DNA of 64,000 nt from Kineothrix sp. IPX-CK (GCF_039134705.1 NZ_CP146256.1:3658001-3722000), one strand, 5' to 3'; shown: positions 37,483-46,590, counted from the first letter of the stretch. Notes: generated by a model not told the origin, from the sequence alone. Numbers and translations are program-made.

Positions 37483-38701
37483 ATCCAAGCACCTCTCTTA
37501 CCTTTGATAAAGCATCTATAAAAATATCCACATCTTCCAACGTATTATACAAATAAAAACTGGCCCTGCAGGTCGAATAAACACCTAAATGCTTCATCAG
37601 CGGCTGAGCGCAATGGTGTCCGGCGCGAATTGCTACCCCATAGCTGTTTAAAACGCTGGCGACATCGTGGGGATGCACATCCTTGACATTGAAGGAGAGG
37701 ATTCCCGCCCGGTTTTCCGGATGCCTCGAACCATAGATCTCCACTTCGTTCAATCCGTTTAATCTTTCCAGCGCATATTGAAGCAGCTGTTTTTCTATGT
37801 TATGGATATTGGTCCATCCCACTTGGTTCAAATAATCTATCGCTGCCGCAAGTCCGACCACACCTTCTACATTAGGGGTTCCCGCCTCCATTTTCCATGG
37901 TGCATCCATGAAAGCCACCGACTGCTCCTGTACATCTTCGACAATCCCGCCTCCCAGCATAAGAGGCTCCATGGCGTCCAGAAGGTCCTTCCTGGCATAC
38001 AATACGCCGATTCCTGCGGGTGCCAGCATTTTATGCCCTGAAAATGCAAAGAAGTCCACACCCAGTTCTTTTACATCTATTTTTATATGGGGAACACTCT
38101 GCGCTCCATCCAGCACGACAACGGCTCCATGCCTGTGGGCCATGCGGGCGATCTCTTCTACCGGATTAATCCCTCCGAGCACATTGGATATATGCCCAAG
38201 CGCCACAATTTTTGTACGGCTGTTTATTTTTTCTTCCCATTCCCTAACGGATATTTGTCCTTGTTCGTCTCCATATACATAGCGCAAAACCGCATTTTTT
38301 TCTTTTGCAAGACGCTGCCAGGGCAAAAGGTTGCTATGATGTTCGGCAACAGTAAGCAATATCTCGTCGCCCTCTTTTATATTTGCTCTGCCGAATGACA
38401 GAGCTGCCATATTAATGGACTCAGTTGTTCCTGCAGTAAATACAATTTCCTGTGGATTATTGCAGCCGATAAAATGAGCCACCTTTTCTCTTGCTTTTTC
38501 ATACAGTCCTGTTGCATCCTCGCTCAGAGTATAGGCTCCTCTGTGGGGGTTTGCCGTATAGTTGTTATAATATCCCTCTATTGCCTTTATCACGGAAAGG
38601 GGCTTTTGGCTGGTTGCTGCGCTGTCCAGGTATACAAGCCTCTTGTCCTTTTCTTTACGCGTAAGCAGCAAAGGAAAATCCATTCTATAATTATTATCCA
38701 T
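37472..38701 (-). CDS. sufS: SufS cysteine desulfurase
   Basis: This 409-residue PLP enzyme removes sulfur from cysteine for cluster assembly. The PLP Lys is in FAFSGHKMLAPAGIG, the PLP-contacting LDGAQSVPHI and TAEHHSNLLPW are intact, and the persulfide-forming Cys is in GVYSTCRASFYLYNT near the C-terminus. It is group II (SufS/CsdA-like) by the short loop before that Cys. It overlaps sufD by eight bases and sufU by 11, so translation is tightly coupled. Confidence 0.95.
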   Translation of the reverse strand: MDNNYRMDFPLLLTRKEKDKRLVYLDSAATSQKPLSVIKAIEGYYNNYTANPHRGAYTLSEDATGLYEKAREKVAHFIGCNNPQEIVFTAGTTESINMAALSFGRANIKEGDEILLTVAEHHSNLLPWQRLAKEKNAVLRYVYGDEQGQISVREWEEKINSRTKIVALGHISNVLGGINPVEEIARMAHRHGAVVVLDGAQSVPHIKIDVKELGVDFFAFSGHKMLAPAGIGVLYARKDLLDAMEPLMLGGGIVEDVQEQSVAFMDAPWKMEAGTPNVEGVVGLAAAIDYLNQVGWTNIHNIEKQLLQYALERLNGLNEVEIYGSRHPENRAGILSFNVKDVHPHDVASVLNSYGVAIRAGHHCAQPLMKHLGVYSTCRASFYLYNTLEDVDIFIDALSKVREVLGYGT

Positions 38702-39773
38702 GAATACTCACTCCAATATACTCTTTGATTTCCTGTCTGATTTCCGGTATCTCAATTTTACTTAGCAGCGGTGTAAAAGAAGCTTCTACCAGCAACTGCT
38801 CTGCCTCCCTTCTGTCAAATCCCCTGCACATAAGGTAATGCAGCTTGCCCGAATCCGGTCTTCCTGTGGAAGTTGCATGCCGTCCCTCCACATCATCTTC
38901 GCCGCAAAGCAGAAGCGGTGCAGAAAGATTGACTGCTTTATCGCTGAGTGTAAGCACGGTTTCCTCTTCACTTCCTTTTGAGCCGGAGGCTCCGGTCATA
39001 AAATCGAGAGTACTCTTCAGTGTCTTTTTTGAAGAATCCGTCAAAGTGCCTCTAACCGTTATGTCACCCTCTGTTTCCTTCGCCGCCAGTTCAATGCGAT
39101 AATTGAAATCCATTTCTTCCTGACCTTTACCGATGTATATTCCGCCAAGATTCCCGCTGCTTTGCTCTCCCTTCAGAAGGATATTGCAAGAAGCAACTGT
39201 CCGTGCGCTCCCTAATTCATTCAGTATGATTTCTGCGGCCGCCCGGTCTTTTGACCATACTGCCACCGCATCTATATGAAGGGCATTCTTAGGCAGCATC
39301 TGGACTTTTATTAATTTAACCTTCGCGTTTTCTCCCGCCTCCACAAATGTAAAGCCGGAGTGGAAAGCATCCTCGCAGTTATCGCCGCCATACTTTATGA
39401 TCACTGTGGCCTCGCTGTCCTTTTCCGCTTTGATGTATATATAATCGTTCAATAAGCTGTTGTCTTTATCCAAAAAATAATCTATGATAATCGGCGAGTC
39501 CGGCAATGCACCTTCCGGGATAGTCAATGCAACGCTGCTATTGTGATTTTCTGAGATAAAATCATAATTTTGTTTCATCGAACTGGGAATCTTAGCGGAC
39601 TTAGGTTGGACAAAAAGACGCTCTGCCCGCACATTTTCCGGTAAAGTCAACCTGGCTTCCTTCGAATAACTGTATAAGCCATTCTCTGCGACATCGAGAG
39701 AAACGCTGTTTATTTTAAGCCAGTTCCATGTAGGCACCTGCAGCTGATTAATTTTTTCAAATGAAATTCCCAA
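38694..39773 (-). CDS. sufD: SufD-like scaffold subunit
   Basis: This 359-residue protein belongs to the SufB/SufD beta-helix family and would pair with SufB in the SufBC2D scaffold. It has the C-terminal family signature HATSTGRPDSGKLHYLMCRG and FDRREAEQLLVEASF. The N-terminal part is short and divergent from E. coli SufD. The start is most likely a TTG at 39773: AAAGGAGG lies seven bases before it, and no ATG is near. It begins 13 bases after the sufB stop. Confidence 0.9.
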   Translation of the reverse strand: MGISFEKINQLQVPTWNWLKINSVSLDVAENGLYSYSKEARLTLPENVRAERLFVQPKSAKIPSSMKQNYDFISENHNSSVALTIPEGALPDSPIIIDYFLDKDNSLLNDYIYIKAEKDSEATVIIKYGGDNCEDAFHSGFTFVEAGENAKVKLIKVQMLPKNALHIDAVAVWSKDRAAAEIILNELGSARTVASCNILLKGEQSSGNLGGIYIGKGQEEMDFNYRIELAAKETEGDITVRGTLTDSSKKTLKSTLDFMTGASGSKGSEEETVLTLSDKAVNLSAPLLLCGEDDVEGRHATSTGRPDSGKLHYLMCRGFDRREAEQLLVEASFTPLLSKIEIPEIRQEIKEYIGVSIHG

Positions 39774-39786
39774 CGTCCTTCCTCCT

Positions 39787-41193
39787 TTATCCAATACTTC
39801 CTTCTAATTCAAGACCGATCAACCGGTTCATTTCCACCGCATATTCAAGCGGCAGTTCTTTAGTTACGGGTTCCACAAATCCCCTTACAATAAGGGCCTT
39901 CGCTTCTTCTTCGCTCAATCCGCGAGTCATAAGATAGTATATGGACTTTTCGCTTATTCTTCCTATTTTAGCCTCATGCCCTATATCTGCCTTATCGTTA
40001 CGCACATCCATAACAGGAATCGTATCCGAACGCGACAAATCATCCATCATGAGGGACTCGCAAATGACGCTGCATTTACTGTTCTTCGCCTGCGGCATTA
40101 TGGTTACCGCGCTGCGGTAAGTAGTATTTCCGCCGTTCTTGGAAATAGACTTGGAAGAAATCGTAGAGGATGTATTGGGTGCCGCATGAACTACCTTTGA
40201 CCCCGTATCGAGATACTGGTTGCTGCTTGCAAAGCTGACTCCGGTAAATTCACTCTTGGCGTTTTCTCCTTTCAGTATACTCATCGGATACAACATGGTG
40301 ATGTGTGAACCAAACGTTCCCGAAACCCACTCGATCTTCCCGTCTTTTTCAACAAGCGCACGCTTCGTATTCAGATTAAGCATATTTTTAGACCAGTTTT
40401 CTATAGTGGAATACCGAAGTGTCGCTCCTTCCTTTATATACAGCTCCACACCGCCGGCATGAAGGTTTATCGTATTGTGCCTCGGGGCGGAACATCCTTC
40501 GATAAAATGCAGGCTGGAATTTTTCTCACATATGATTAAGGTATGCTCGAACTGCCCGGCCCCCGGCGCATTCAGGCGAAAATATGACTGCAAAGGCATA
40601 TTTACCTTAACTCCCTCCGGAACGTATACAAAAGAACCGCCCGACCATACAGCGCCATGTAAGGCCATGAATTTATGTTCTGTTGCCGGAAGAAGTTTCA
40701 TAAAATACTCTTTTACAATGTCTTCGTATTCGCGCAGCGCAGTTTCCATATCCGTATAAATTACCCCTTGTTCGAGCAGCTGCTCTCTCATGCTATGATA
40801 AACCACTTCGGAATCATATTGTGCTCCGACACCCGAAAGAGATTTCCATTCCGCTTCCGGTATACCCAGACGTTCAAACGTATTCCGGATATCATCCGGC
40901 AGTTCTCTCCAGTCATCGGTCATAGAAGCCTTAGGGCGTACATAAGTTACAATATTGTCCATATCGAGTTCGTGCAGGGAAGGACCCCACTTCGGAAGTT
41001 CCATTTCGTTATATATCTTTAATGAGTTCTTGCGAAGCCCTAGCATCCACTCCGGATCATTTTTACTTTCTGAAATTTCAGTCACGATGTCTTCGGTAAG
41101 TCCTTTTTTTACCTGATAATCAATACTATCCGAATCATATATGTCATAGATATTCCGTTCAAATTCTTCTATTTGCGTTTTTTTCTTTTCCAA
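39787..41193 (-). CDS. sufB: SufB iron-sulfur scaffold
   Basis: This 468-residue core scaffold protein builds the cluster with SufC and SufD. The highly conserved VYVPEGVKVNMPLQSYFR, FEHTLIICEKNSSLHFIEGCSAP (site of the sulfur-accepting Cys) and NRGSKVVHAAPNTSS-type stretches are present, and the C-terminal YYLMTRGLSEEEAKALIVRG is typical. The start is TTG at 41193 with GAGGTG upstream. It gives the same N-terminal length as Bacillus SufB, and the next ATG would remove conserved residues. It begins 11 bases after sufC. Some quoted stretches vary by one or two residues from the family consensus. Confidence 0.95.
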   Translation of the reverse strand: MEKKKTQIEEFERNIYDIYDSDSIDYQVKKGLTEDIVTEISESKNDPEWMLGLRKNSLKIYNEMELPKWGPSLHELDMDNIVTYVRPKASMTDDWRELPDDIRNTFERLGIPEAEWKSLSGVGAQYDSEVVYHSMREQLLEQGVIYTDMETALREYEDIVKEYFMKLLPATEHKFMALHGAVWSGGSFVYVPEGVKVNMPLQSYFRLNAPGAGQFEHTLIICEKNSSLHFIEGCSAPRHNTINLHAGGVELYIKEGATLRYSTIENWSKNMLNLNTKRALVEKDGKIEWVSGTFGSHITMLYPMSILKGENAKSEFTGVSFASSNQYLDTGSKVVHAAPNTSSTISSKSISKNGGNTTYRSAVTIMPQAKNSKCSVICESLMMDDLSRSDTIPVMDVRNDKADIGHEAKIGRISEKSIYYLMTRGLSEEEAKALIVRGFVEPVTKELPLEYAVEMNRLIGLELEGSIG

Positions 41194-41204
41194 CCTAATT
41201 CACC

Positions 41205-41957
41205 TCACTTTTGGAGGAAATCTGCAAATCCCTCTCGGTCAATTTTCTGTATGAGTTCCTTTCCCCCGGTATAGACTATTTTACCATTTACCAAAACGTG
41301 AACATAATCCACCGGCAAATCCCTTAGCAGCTTCGTACTATGAGAAATAATTAAAAGAGAAGGATCCTTATCCTGATTCTTGTAATGAACAATCCCTTCT
41401 CTTACCGTTTTTACCGCATCTACATCAAGACCTGAGTCAGTTTCATCCAGAATGGCAAGTTTGGTATCCATCATCAAAAGCTGCAGAATTTCACTTTTCT
41501 TCTTTTCACCGCCGGAAAAGCCAAAGTTTACATACCTGTCGGCATAAGCCTTATCCATTTGCAGCAGATTTAATGTATCTTCCAGCTGTTTCCTAAATGC
41601 CAGCATAGGCATCGGCCTTCCTTCCACGGCCGCTTTCGCCGATTTCAAAAAATCTCTCATAGTTATACCGTCGATTTCTTCCGGCGTCTGAAATGACAGA
41701 AAAATGCCTTTCTTGGCCCTTTCATTTGTCGCCAGACCGACAATATCTTCGCCTTCCCAGCATATGCTGCCGGACTTCACAACGTAATCAGGATGCCCCA
41801 TAATTACATTGGCAAGAGTCGACTTTCCTGCGCCGTTAGGACCCATGATTACATGAGTTTCGCCAAGACCTATTTTTAAATCCAGTCCGCGGATAATTTC
41901 TATGTCCGATTCAAGCGTTGCATATAAATTGTTTATGTTCAACAGTGTTTGACTCAT
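41205..41957 (-). CDS. sufC: SufC ATPase of the SUF complex
   Basis: This 250-residue ABC-type ATPase energises SufBC2D. It has Walker A GPNGAGKST, the SufC-type signature FSGGEKKKSEILQLL, Walker B LAILDETDSGLDVDAV and the switch His of LLIISHSTKL. The ATG at 41957 is chosen from the family's usual N-terminus (LLNINNLYATLE) and a GGAGAG upstream. The preceding regulator gene overlaps it by 47 bases in another frame. Confidence 0.96.
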   Translation of the reverse strand: MSQTLLNINNLYATLESDIEIIRGLDLKIGLGETHVIMGPNGAGKSTLANVIMGHPDYVVKSGSICWEGEDIVGLATNERAKKGIFLSFQTPEEIDGITMRDFLKSAKAAVEGRPMPMLAFRKQLEDTLNLLQMDKAYADRYVNFGFSGGEKKKSEILQLLMMDTKLAILDETDSGLDVDAVKTVREGIVHYKNQDKDPSLLIISHSTKLLRDLPVDYVHVLVNGKIVYTGGKELIQKIDREGFADFLQK

Positions 41958-42441
41958 TTTCGTTCTCTCCTCCTTTATCATTTCCAGAACTGCACATACA
42001 ATCAAATTCGCAAAACGGTACGCAATCTTTTAAATGACTTAAAAAATCAAAAATCACCTTCGTTTTATCCGCATCTAAAGTTTTCAAATAATTACACAAA
42101 TTTCTATTTGAGTTTTCGTGAAAACGCAGATGTTCTTTGCGAACTTCTTCTCCTGCTTCTGTCAGACGGAAATACTTTTCTTTCTTATTGCCGGCCTTTG
42201 TATAAATTTCCAAAAGCTCTTTTTTGGAAAGCTTCACAGAAATTTGAGTGACGGCTCCTTTTGTAATTCGCAAAAGGCTGGACATTTCGCTGACATTCAG
42301 TTCCGGAAACCGGTGGACGACATTTAAAAAACCAACCTCCGAATGATACAATAGCTGTCCGCCATACTCTCTGGGCTTTTTTTGTTCATCCAAAAGCATA
42401 TTCATTACCTCAAATATTTTTTCTGTCACTTTACAGTTCAT
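41911..42441 (-). CDS. MarR-type regulator with C-terminal cysteine cluster, candidate suf repressor
   Basis: This 176-residue protein has a winged helix-turn-helix of the MarR type (about 30-105; LNVSEMSSLLRITKGAVTQISVKL, with KKEKYFRLTEAGEEV as the wing) and flanking dimerisation helices. Its C-terminus carries C140-x3-C144-x3-C148-x-C150 in KDCVPFCEFDCMC, with another Cys at 174. The cluster looks able to bind an iron-sulfur cluster or metal. Its position at the head of the suf operon suggests it senses cluster supply, in the manner of SufR or IscR but from another family. AGGAGGT precedes the ATG at 42441. The tail runs 47 bases into sufC. Confidence 0.85.
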   Translation of the reverse strand: MNCKVTEKIFEVMNMLLDEQKKPREYGGQLLYHSEVGFLNVVHRFPELNVSEMSSLLRITKGAVTQISVKLSKKELLEIYTKAGNKKEKYFRLTEAGEEVRKEHLRFHENSNRNLCNYLKTLDADKTKVIFDFLSHLKDCVPFCEFDCMCSSGNDKGGENENESNTVEHKQFICNA

Positions 42442-42472
42442 TGCGATACCTCCTGTTCCATTGCTCGACTTT

Positions 42473-42501
42473 AGTATATGTCCAAACAAACAAAAAGTCA
42501 A
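42473..42501 (-). promoter_or_regulatory. Promoter of the suf operon
   Basis: On the minus strand TTGACT (42496-42501) and TATACT (42473-42478) are exactly 17 bases apart, giving a leader of about 25 bases before the regulator gene. Confidence 0.7.
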
Positions 42502-42527
42502 TATTATTTATCTACTAAACAATATTG
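42499..42527. promoter_or_regulatory. Inverted repeat overlapping the suf -35 box
   Basis: CAATATT (42499-42505) and AATATTG (42521-42527) form a 7-bp inverted repeat with a 15-base spacer. It touches the -35 box and is a candidate operator for the regulator encoded next to it. Confidence 0.4.
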
Positions 42528-42559
42528 GTTCGCAGTATCTAAATATAATAAATATAAAG

Positions 42560-42589
42560 TTCGACAGCAGCCATGCAAAGTGATATTAT
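42560..42589 (+). promoter_or_regulatory. Possible promoter of the 42684 gene
   Basis: TTCGAC (42560-42565) and TATTAT (42584-42589) are 18 bases apart. A transcript would begin near 42597, just ahead of the long hairpin. Confidence 0.4.
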
Positions 42590-42606
42590 GCTAACAAGAA
42601 CGGCGG

Positions 42607-42658
42607 CCATCGTTTGACAAGGTCTTATCCGGCCGTGTGTGACCTTGTCAAACGATGG
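42607..42658 (+). promoter_or_regulatory. Perfect 18-bp stem-loop in the leader of the 42684 gene
   Basis: CCATCGTTTGACAAGGTC (42607-42624) pairs without mismatch to 42641-42658 around a 16-base loop. It ends 14 bases before the GGAGGT ribosome site. With no T-tract it is not a plain terminator; it may be a 5' stabilising hairpin, a translational control site or the trace of a past insertion. Confidence 0.7.
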
Positions 42659-42683
42659 TGATGTCGTGCAGTGGAGGTTTATA

Positions 42684-43865
42684 ATGGCAAACAAAATTAA
42701 TACGCCTGTGATAACGTTGTTCGTCGTCGTGATAATAGCCGTGGCAGCAGTTGCCTTAACCTTTGGGGGCGCTGCGAGGAAGGTTCCTGTTCCCCTGCCG
42801 CAAAGCAGCGAAGTAACGAACATTACGATTGAACAGATAAACGAGGGAGAAAGTTCCGGCACGATCCACACCTCCCGAAAGGCGGATGTGAAAGCCGTAC
42901 TGAATGCGTTGACGAACACCGATAAGACGCTTCAAGAGTCCGTCAATGACGCGCCTAACCGGAACGATTACTTTCAGATCAACATCGAAAGCACAAGCGA
43001 CCGCAGGTTTTACTTGTACAACGATAATGAAAAATACTATATTGAAGAGCCTTATGTCGGAATTTATAAGACAACCCGTGAAGCTAGCACTGCCATCGTA
43101 AAGATTTACACTGCAAATAGTAGTGTCTCCACAAATGCACAAGAGCTATGGGAATCCAGAACGCTCTATGTGGGGGACAGTTCCGCGGTGGGCAAGCTGC
43201 TCGGTCTGCTTTCTCTCCCGAGCGGTTTGCTTCATGAACGCTTTGAACTGCGCACCGCTGGAAATGAACGCGGTGTAGAGTGGGTTCTAATAGAAGAGGA
43301 CAATACCTCCTATAGCCTTCAGCAGCTTGATAAAAATGCGTTGCTCCTTTTTGCTCTGATCGACAATCTGGAGGATTTTTATGTGACGATCGACAATCTG
43401 TCAGATGACGACACCGTCTATCATTATACCCGCCAGCAGGCCGATGAACTTGTCGGCAGCGACGTGCGGAAATATGCTGAAAGCCCGGAGCACATTCAGA
43501 TACTTATTAACTTTTCTATAACAGAGACACCACTGTACAGCATGGCAAAGCTGGAAAACGGAAAGATTATATCAGAGTATACACTTGAGAGCAACGAGCT
43601 TGCGGACACAGTCATTATGGATGTTATGGTAAAGTCAGCAGCATGGGATGGAGTTGATATTTCCACTCTGAAGGAGTGCTTTCGAATTAACCAGACATTC
43701 CCGAAAGCAAATGAAAGCCATGACTACTATGCCTATCTGCTGGAGGATGGCCGGGCTGTCTTGCAGTCTGGTAAAGACGGCTGGTACTCAATACTATCAC
43801 AGGAGCTTTATTCGGAACTAGTAGAATTGTGGAAAAATCTTATGGCGGGCGGCCTTAATGAATAG
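42684..43865 (+). CDS. DUF5301/DUF4825-like membrane-anchored protein
   Basis: This 393-residue protein starts with a signal-anchor helix (about 7-29). A region resembling DUF5301 follows (about 38-130; SEVTNITIEQINEGES and YYIEEPYVGIYK), then one resembling DUF4825 (about 145-235; LYVGDSSAVGKLLGLLSLP). From memory, DUF4825-like domains also occur at the C-terminus of BlaR1-type M56 sensors and in stand-alone lipoproteins. No enzymatic residues are seen, and the role is unknown. The ATG at 42684 has GGAGGT five bases upstream. It is flanked on both sides by minus-strand operons and has its own terminator, so it may have been inserted as a unit. Confidence 0.7.
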   Translation: MANKINTPVITLFVVVIIAVAAVALTFGGAARKVPVPLPQSSEVTNITIEQINEGESSGTIHTSRKADVKAVLNALTNTDKTLQESVNDAPNRNDYFQINIESTSDRRFYLYNDNEKYYIEEPYVGIYKTTREASTAIVKIYTANSSVSTNAQELWESRTLYVGDSSAVGKLLGLLSLPSGLLHERFELRTAGNERGVEWVLIEEDNTSYSLQQLDKNALLLFALIDNLEDFYVTIDNLSDDDTVYHYTRQQADELVGSDVRKYAESPEHIQILINFSITETPLYSMAKLENGKIISEYTLESNELADTVIMDVMVKSAAWDGVDISTLKECFRINQTFPKANESHDYYAYLLEDGRAVLQSGKDGWYSILSQELYSELVELWKNLMAGGLNE

Positions 43866-43897
43866 CAGCCGTATAAGCCGCCGCATTTTATCGGTAC

Positions 43898-43942
43898 AAG
43901 AACTGCCCCGCTGACTTAAATTCAATCAGCAGGGCAGTTCTT
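43898..43942 (+). terminator. Terminator between convergent units
   Basis: AAGAACTGCCC-CGCTGA pairs with TCAGC-AGGGCAGTTCTT (about 16 bp with one interruption), followed on the plus strand by CTCATTCTTTCTCTT. It serves the 42684 gene and possibly the PTS operon end. Confidence 0.75.
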
Positions 43943-43955
43943 CTCATTCTTTCTC

Positions 43956-44843
43956 TTACTTTGCTTCGTTTAAGTCAGGAATGGAATCCGTGGAAACGTA
44001 CTGTTTGCCCGTCCATGCCTGTCCGGCGCATCCGAACGTCTTCATATAGTGTTTTGCAGTTTCCTTATATCCCAGTTCAAGCATTGGAAACAATGCATAG
44101 ATATTATTGCCTTCCATTCCTACTTCCTGAATCTTATCGTATGCTCCCTTAAACAAATCATTGGCTATATTCACTTTGCTGATACCTTTTCTGCATGCAA
44201 GTGCAAGGTTCGCATCTCCGGTACCGGAACCGCCGTGGAGAACAAGCGGAACGGGTACCTTCTCTGCCAATTCTTCCAATAAGTCAAATCTTAATTTCGG
44301 TTCCCCTTTATATACACCATGCGCCGTACCGATTGCAACAGCGAGGCAGTCAACACCGGTTTCTTCCACATATCTCACCGCTTCTTCAGGAACAGTCAGG
44401 GCAGAGATTCCGTCAACTTTATAGTTTTCCCCGACTCCTACATGACCGAGTTCGGCTTCTACACCAATACCTGCAGCATGAGCTATTTGAACCAATTCTT
44501 TTACCTGTGCTATGTTTTCTTCATACGGAAGCTTGGAGCGGTCAACCATAATCGTATTAAATCCGGCACGTATTCCTTTTACCGCTTCTTCATAAGTAGC
44601 GCTGTGATCTAAAATCAATGCCACGGGCACATATGTTTTCGTTGCCATATCATTCAGGATTCTTCCAAAATAATCCATATCAGGGTTATGACCATAGCCG
44701 CAGAGCATGATCAACGGAGAATTCGTTTCTTCTGCTGCCGCCACACACGCTCTCGCAGACAATTCGTTTACTGCTGCCACGGCAGGAACTCCATACCCGC
44801 CTTTTCTTGCTTTTTTTAATATTTCCGCCATTGATACTAACAT
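43956..44843 (-). CDS. Class II ketose-bisphosphate aldolase (Fba/GatY/KbaY family)
   Basis: This 295-residue zinc enzyme would split a ketose 1,6-bisphosphate or a related phosphate into two trioses. Zinc and catalytic residues are in LILDHSATYEEAV (Asp, His), the GVEAELGHVG stretch, AIGTAHGVYKG and LVLHGGSGTGD. The choice among fructose, tagatose and other bisphosphates is not readable. The final gene of the PTS operon, 18 bases after ptsI, it likely acts on the phosphorylated substrate after the two dehydrogenases. Confidence 0.9.
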   Translation of the reverse strand: MLVSMAEILKKARKGGYGVPAVAAVNELSARACVAAAEETNSPLIMLCGYGHNPDMDYFGRILNDMATKTYVPVALILDHSATYEEAVKGIRAGFNTIMVDRSKLPYEENIAQVKELVQIAHAAGIGVEAELGHVGVGENYKVDGISALTVPEEAVRYVEETGVDCLAVAIGTAHGVYKGEPKLRFDLLEELAEKVPVPLVLHGGSGTGDANLALACRKGISKVNIANDLFKGAYDKIQEVGMEGNNIYALFPMLELGYKETAKHYMKTFGCAGQAWTGKQYVSTDSIPDLNEAK

Positions 44844-44861
44844 CTTATCTCTCCTTTTCCT

Positions 44862-46568
44862 TTACTTATTTTGTATATAGAATTTGCGCAGCATCTCTTC
44901 TATTTCCTTTGCTGTACTCAGCCTGAGAATTTGTTCCACAAGTTCTTTGCATTTTTCCGTGTTTAGCTTACCGATCCATTCTTTCACTTCCGGTATGGAT
45001 GCCGCCGCCATACTGTATTCATCCAATCCCATCCCCATAAGCAGGGGAATCATCTTCGGATCGCCTGCAGCCTCACCGCACATTCCGCACATAATGTTAT
45101 TTTTATGAGCTCCGTCAATAGCCATTTTGATCAAGCGGATAACTGCGGGATGGTAATACGTATAAAGATCTGCAACCGTCTCATTTCCCCTGTCCACAGC
45201 CAGTGAATACTGGGATAGATCATTAGTTCCTATGGAGAAAAAATCACATTCTCCTGCAAAACACTCCGCCATCACTGCCACTGCGGGTATTTCTACCATA
45301 ATGCCTATCTCTATTTTCTCTTTAAACGGAACCTGTTCCTCCTGTAGTTCCTCCTGACACTGTCTCAGCTTTTCTTTTGCCCAGATTAATTCTTCCATGG
45401 AAGATATCATGGGGAACATGATTTTCAAGTTACCGTATATCGATGCCCTAAGAAGAGCTCTCAGTTGAGTATGAAATACATCTTCTTTCCGCCTGCACAG
45501 CCGAAGCGCCCTAAGTCCGAGGAAGGGATTGGCTTCTTTGGCCAGCCGAAGCGCCGGAACATCCTTATCTCCTCCTATATCCAGAGTTCTGACAATGACC
45601 GGTCTCCCGTCCATTTTCTCCAGTACCTTTTTATAAGCATCATATTGCTTTTCTTCATCAGGCAGAATCTTCGAGGAAAGATACAGAAATTCCGACCGGA
45701 ACAATCCTATCCCTTCCCCTCCTCTTTCCAATACTTTTTCCACATCATCAGGCGATCCGATATTTCCGAAGATATCAAACTTTTTCCCGTCGCTGGTAAC
45801 AGCCGGTTCTCCGGAGAACTTATTCCATCTGGATTTTTCCTCGTGTTGCTCCTCAATTTTCTTTTTCAGAGATTTTATTTCATTTTCCTTCAGATTAAGG
45901 AATATTTCTCCTGTCTCACCGTCAAAACCGATCAAATCTCCGGTTTTTACTTTCGCCAGAAGGCCATTTACTCCCACAACTGCCGGGATGTCAAGTGTTC
46001 TTGCCAGTATCGCAGTATGTGAAGTGATTCCTCCCAATTCCATCAGCATGCCCGAAACCATTTTCAAATCCATTCCGGCTGTGGTGGAAGGTGCGATATC
46101 GCTTCCTACAATAATCGTAGGTTCCGGCAATGAACTGACATCCGGCTTTTTTATATTCAATATTTTACATATCAAATTATCTTTAATATCTTTCATGTCC
46201 AATGCTCTTTGGGCAAAGTACTCATTTTCCATCGCTTCAAACTGTGCGATGACTCCATTCATTACCTTCTCTACGGCCAGTGCCGCACCCGTTTGATTGG
46301 CAATCTCTTCCTTAATCGGCTCTATTAACCCGCTGTCCCTTAGCAAGGAACAATGAACATCTAAAATATCTGCGGCATTTCCGCCCGCTGTCTCATTTGT
46401 CTTATCCCTAAGCTTGATCGTTTCTTCGAGCACAGCAGCTTGCGCATCCAGGAATTTTCTTTCTTCTTCCGCAGGACTCCCGATTTCTACGGGGAACGCA
46501 ATGGCTTCTTCATTCAGTACCAAAATTTTTGCGTAGCATAAGCCTTTAGAAACCCCATATCCGTGCAT
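44862..46568 (-). CDS. ptsI: PTS Enzyme I (phosphoenolpyruvate-protein phosphotransferase)
   Basis: This 568-residue general PTS kinase takes phosphate from PEP to a His and passes it to HPr. The active His is H184 in GGITSHTAILARTLDIPA. The C-terminal PEP-binding barrel shows GIGLFRSEFLY, GIMVEIPAVAVMAE and MCGMCGEAAGDP with the catalytic Cys. Length and motifs are complete. It is unusual for Enzyme I to lie inside a sugar-specific operon; here it follows an HPr gene by 22 bases. Confidence 0.95.
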   Translation of the reverse strand: MHGYGVSKGLCYAKILVLNEEAIAFPVEIGSPAEEERKFLDAQAAVLEETIKLRDKTNETAGGNAADILDVHCSLLRDSGLIEPIKEEIANQTGAALAVEKVMNGVIAQFEAMENEYFAQRALDMKDIKDNLICKILNIKKPDVSSLPEPTIIVGSDIAPSTTAGMDLKMVSGMLMELGGITSHTAILARTLDIPAVVGVNGLLAKVKTGDLIGFDGETGEIFLNLKENEIKSLKKKIEEQHEEKSRWNKFSGEPAVTSDGKKFDIFGNIGSPDDVEKVLERGGEGIGLFRSEFLYLSSKILPDEEKQYDAYKKVLEKMDGRPVIVRTLDIGGDKDVPALRLAKEANPFLGLRALRLCRRKEDVFHTQLRALLRASIYGNLKIMFPMISSMEELIWAKEKLRQCQEELQEEQVPFKEKIEIGIMVEIPAVAVMAECFAGECDFFSIGTNDLSQYSLAVDRGNETVADLYTYYHPAVIRLIKMAIDGAHKNNIMCGMCGEAAGDPKMIPLLMGMGLDEYSMAAASIPEVKEWIGKLNTEKCKELVEQILRLSTAKEIEEMLRKFYIQNK

Positions 46569-46590
46569 ACCTACTTGCCCCCTTTATCCC

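Noticed and set aside
42539..42919. A 126-codon minus-strand frame opposite the 42684 gene
   Set aside because: It is the complement of the leader hairpin and of the signal-anchor region of a well supported gene; hydrophobic content mirrors that.
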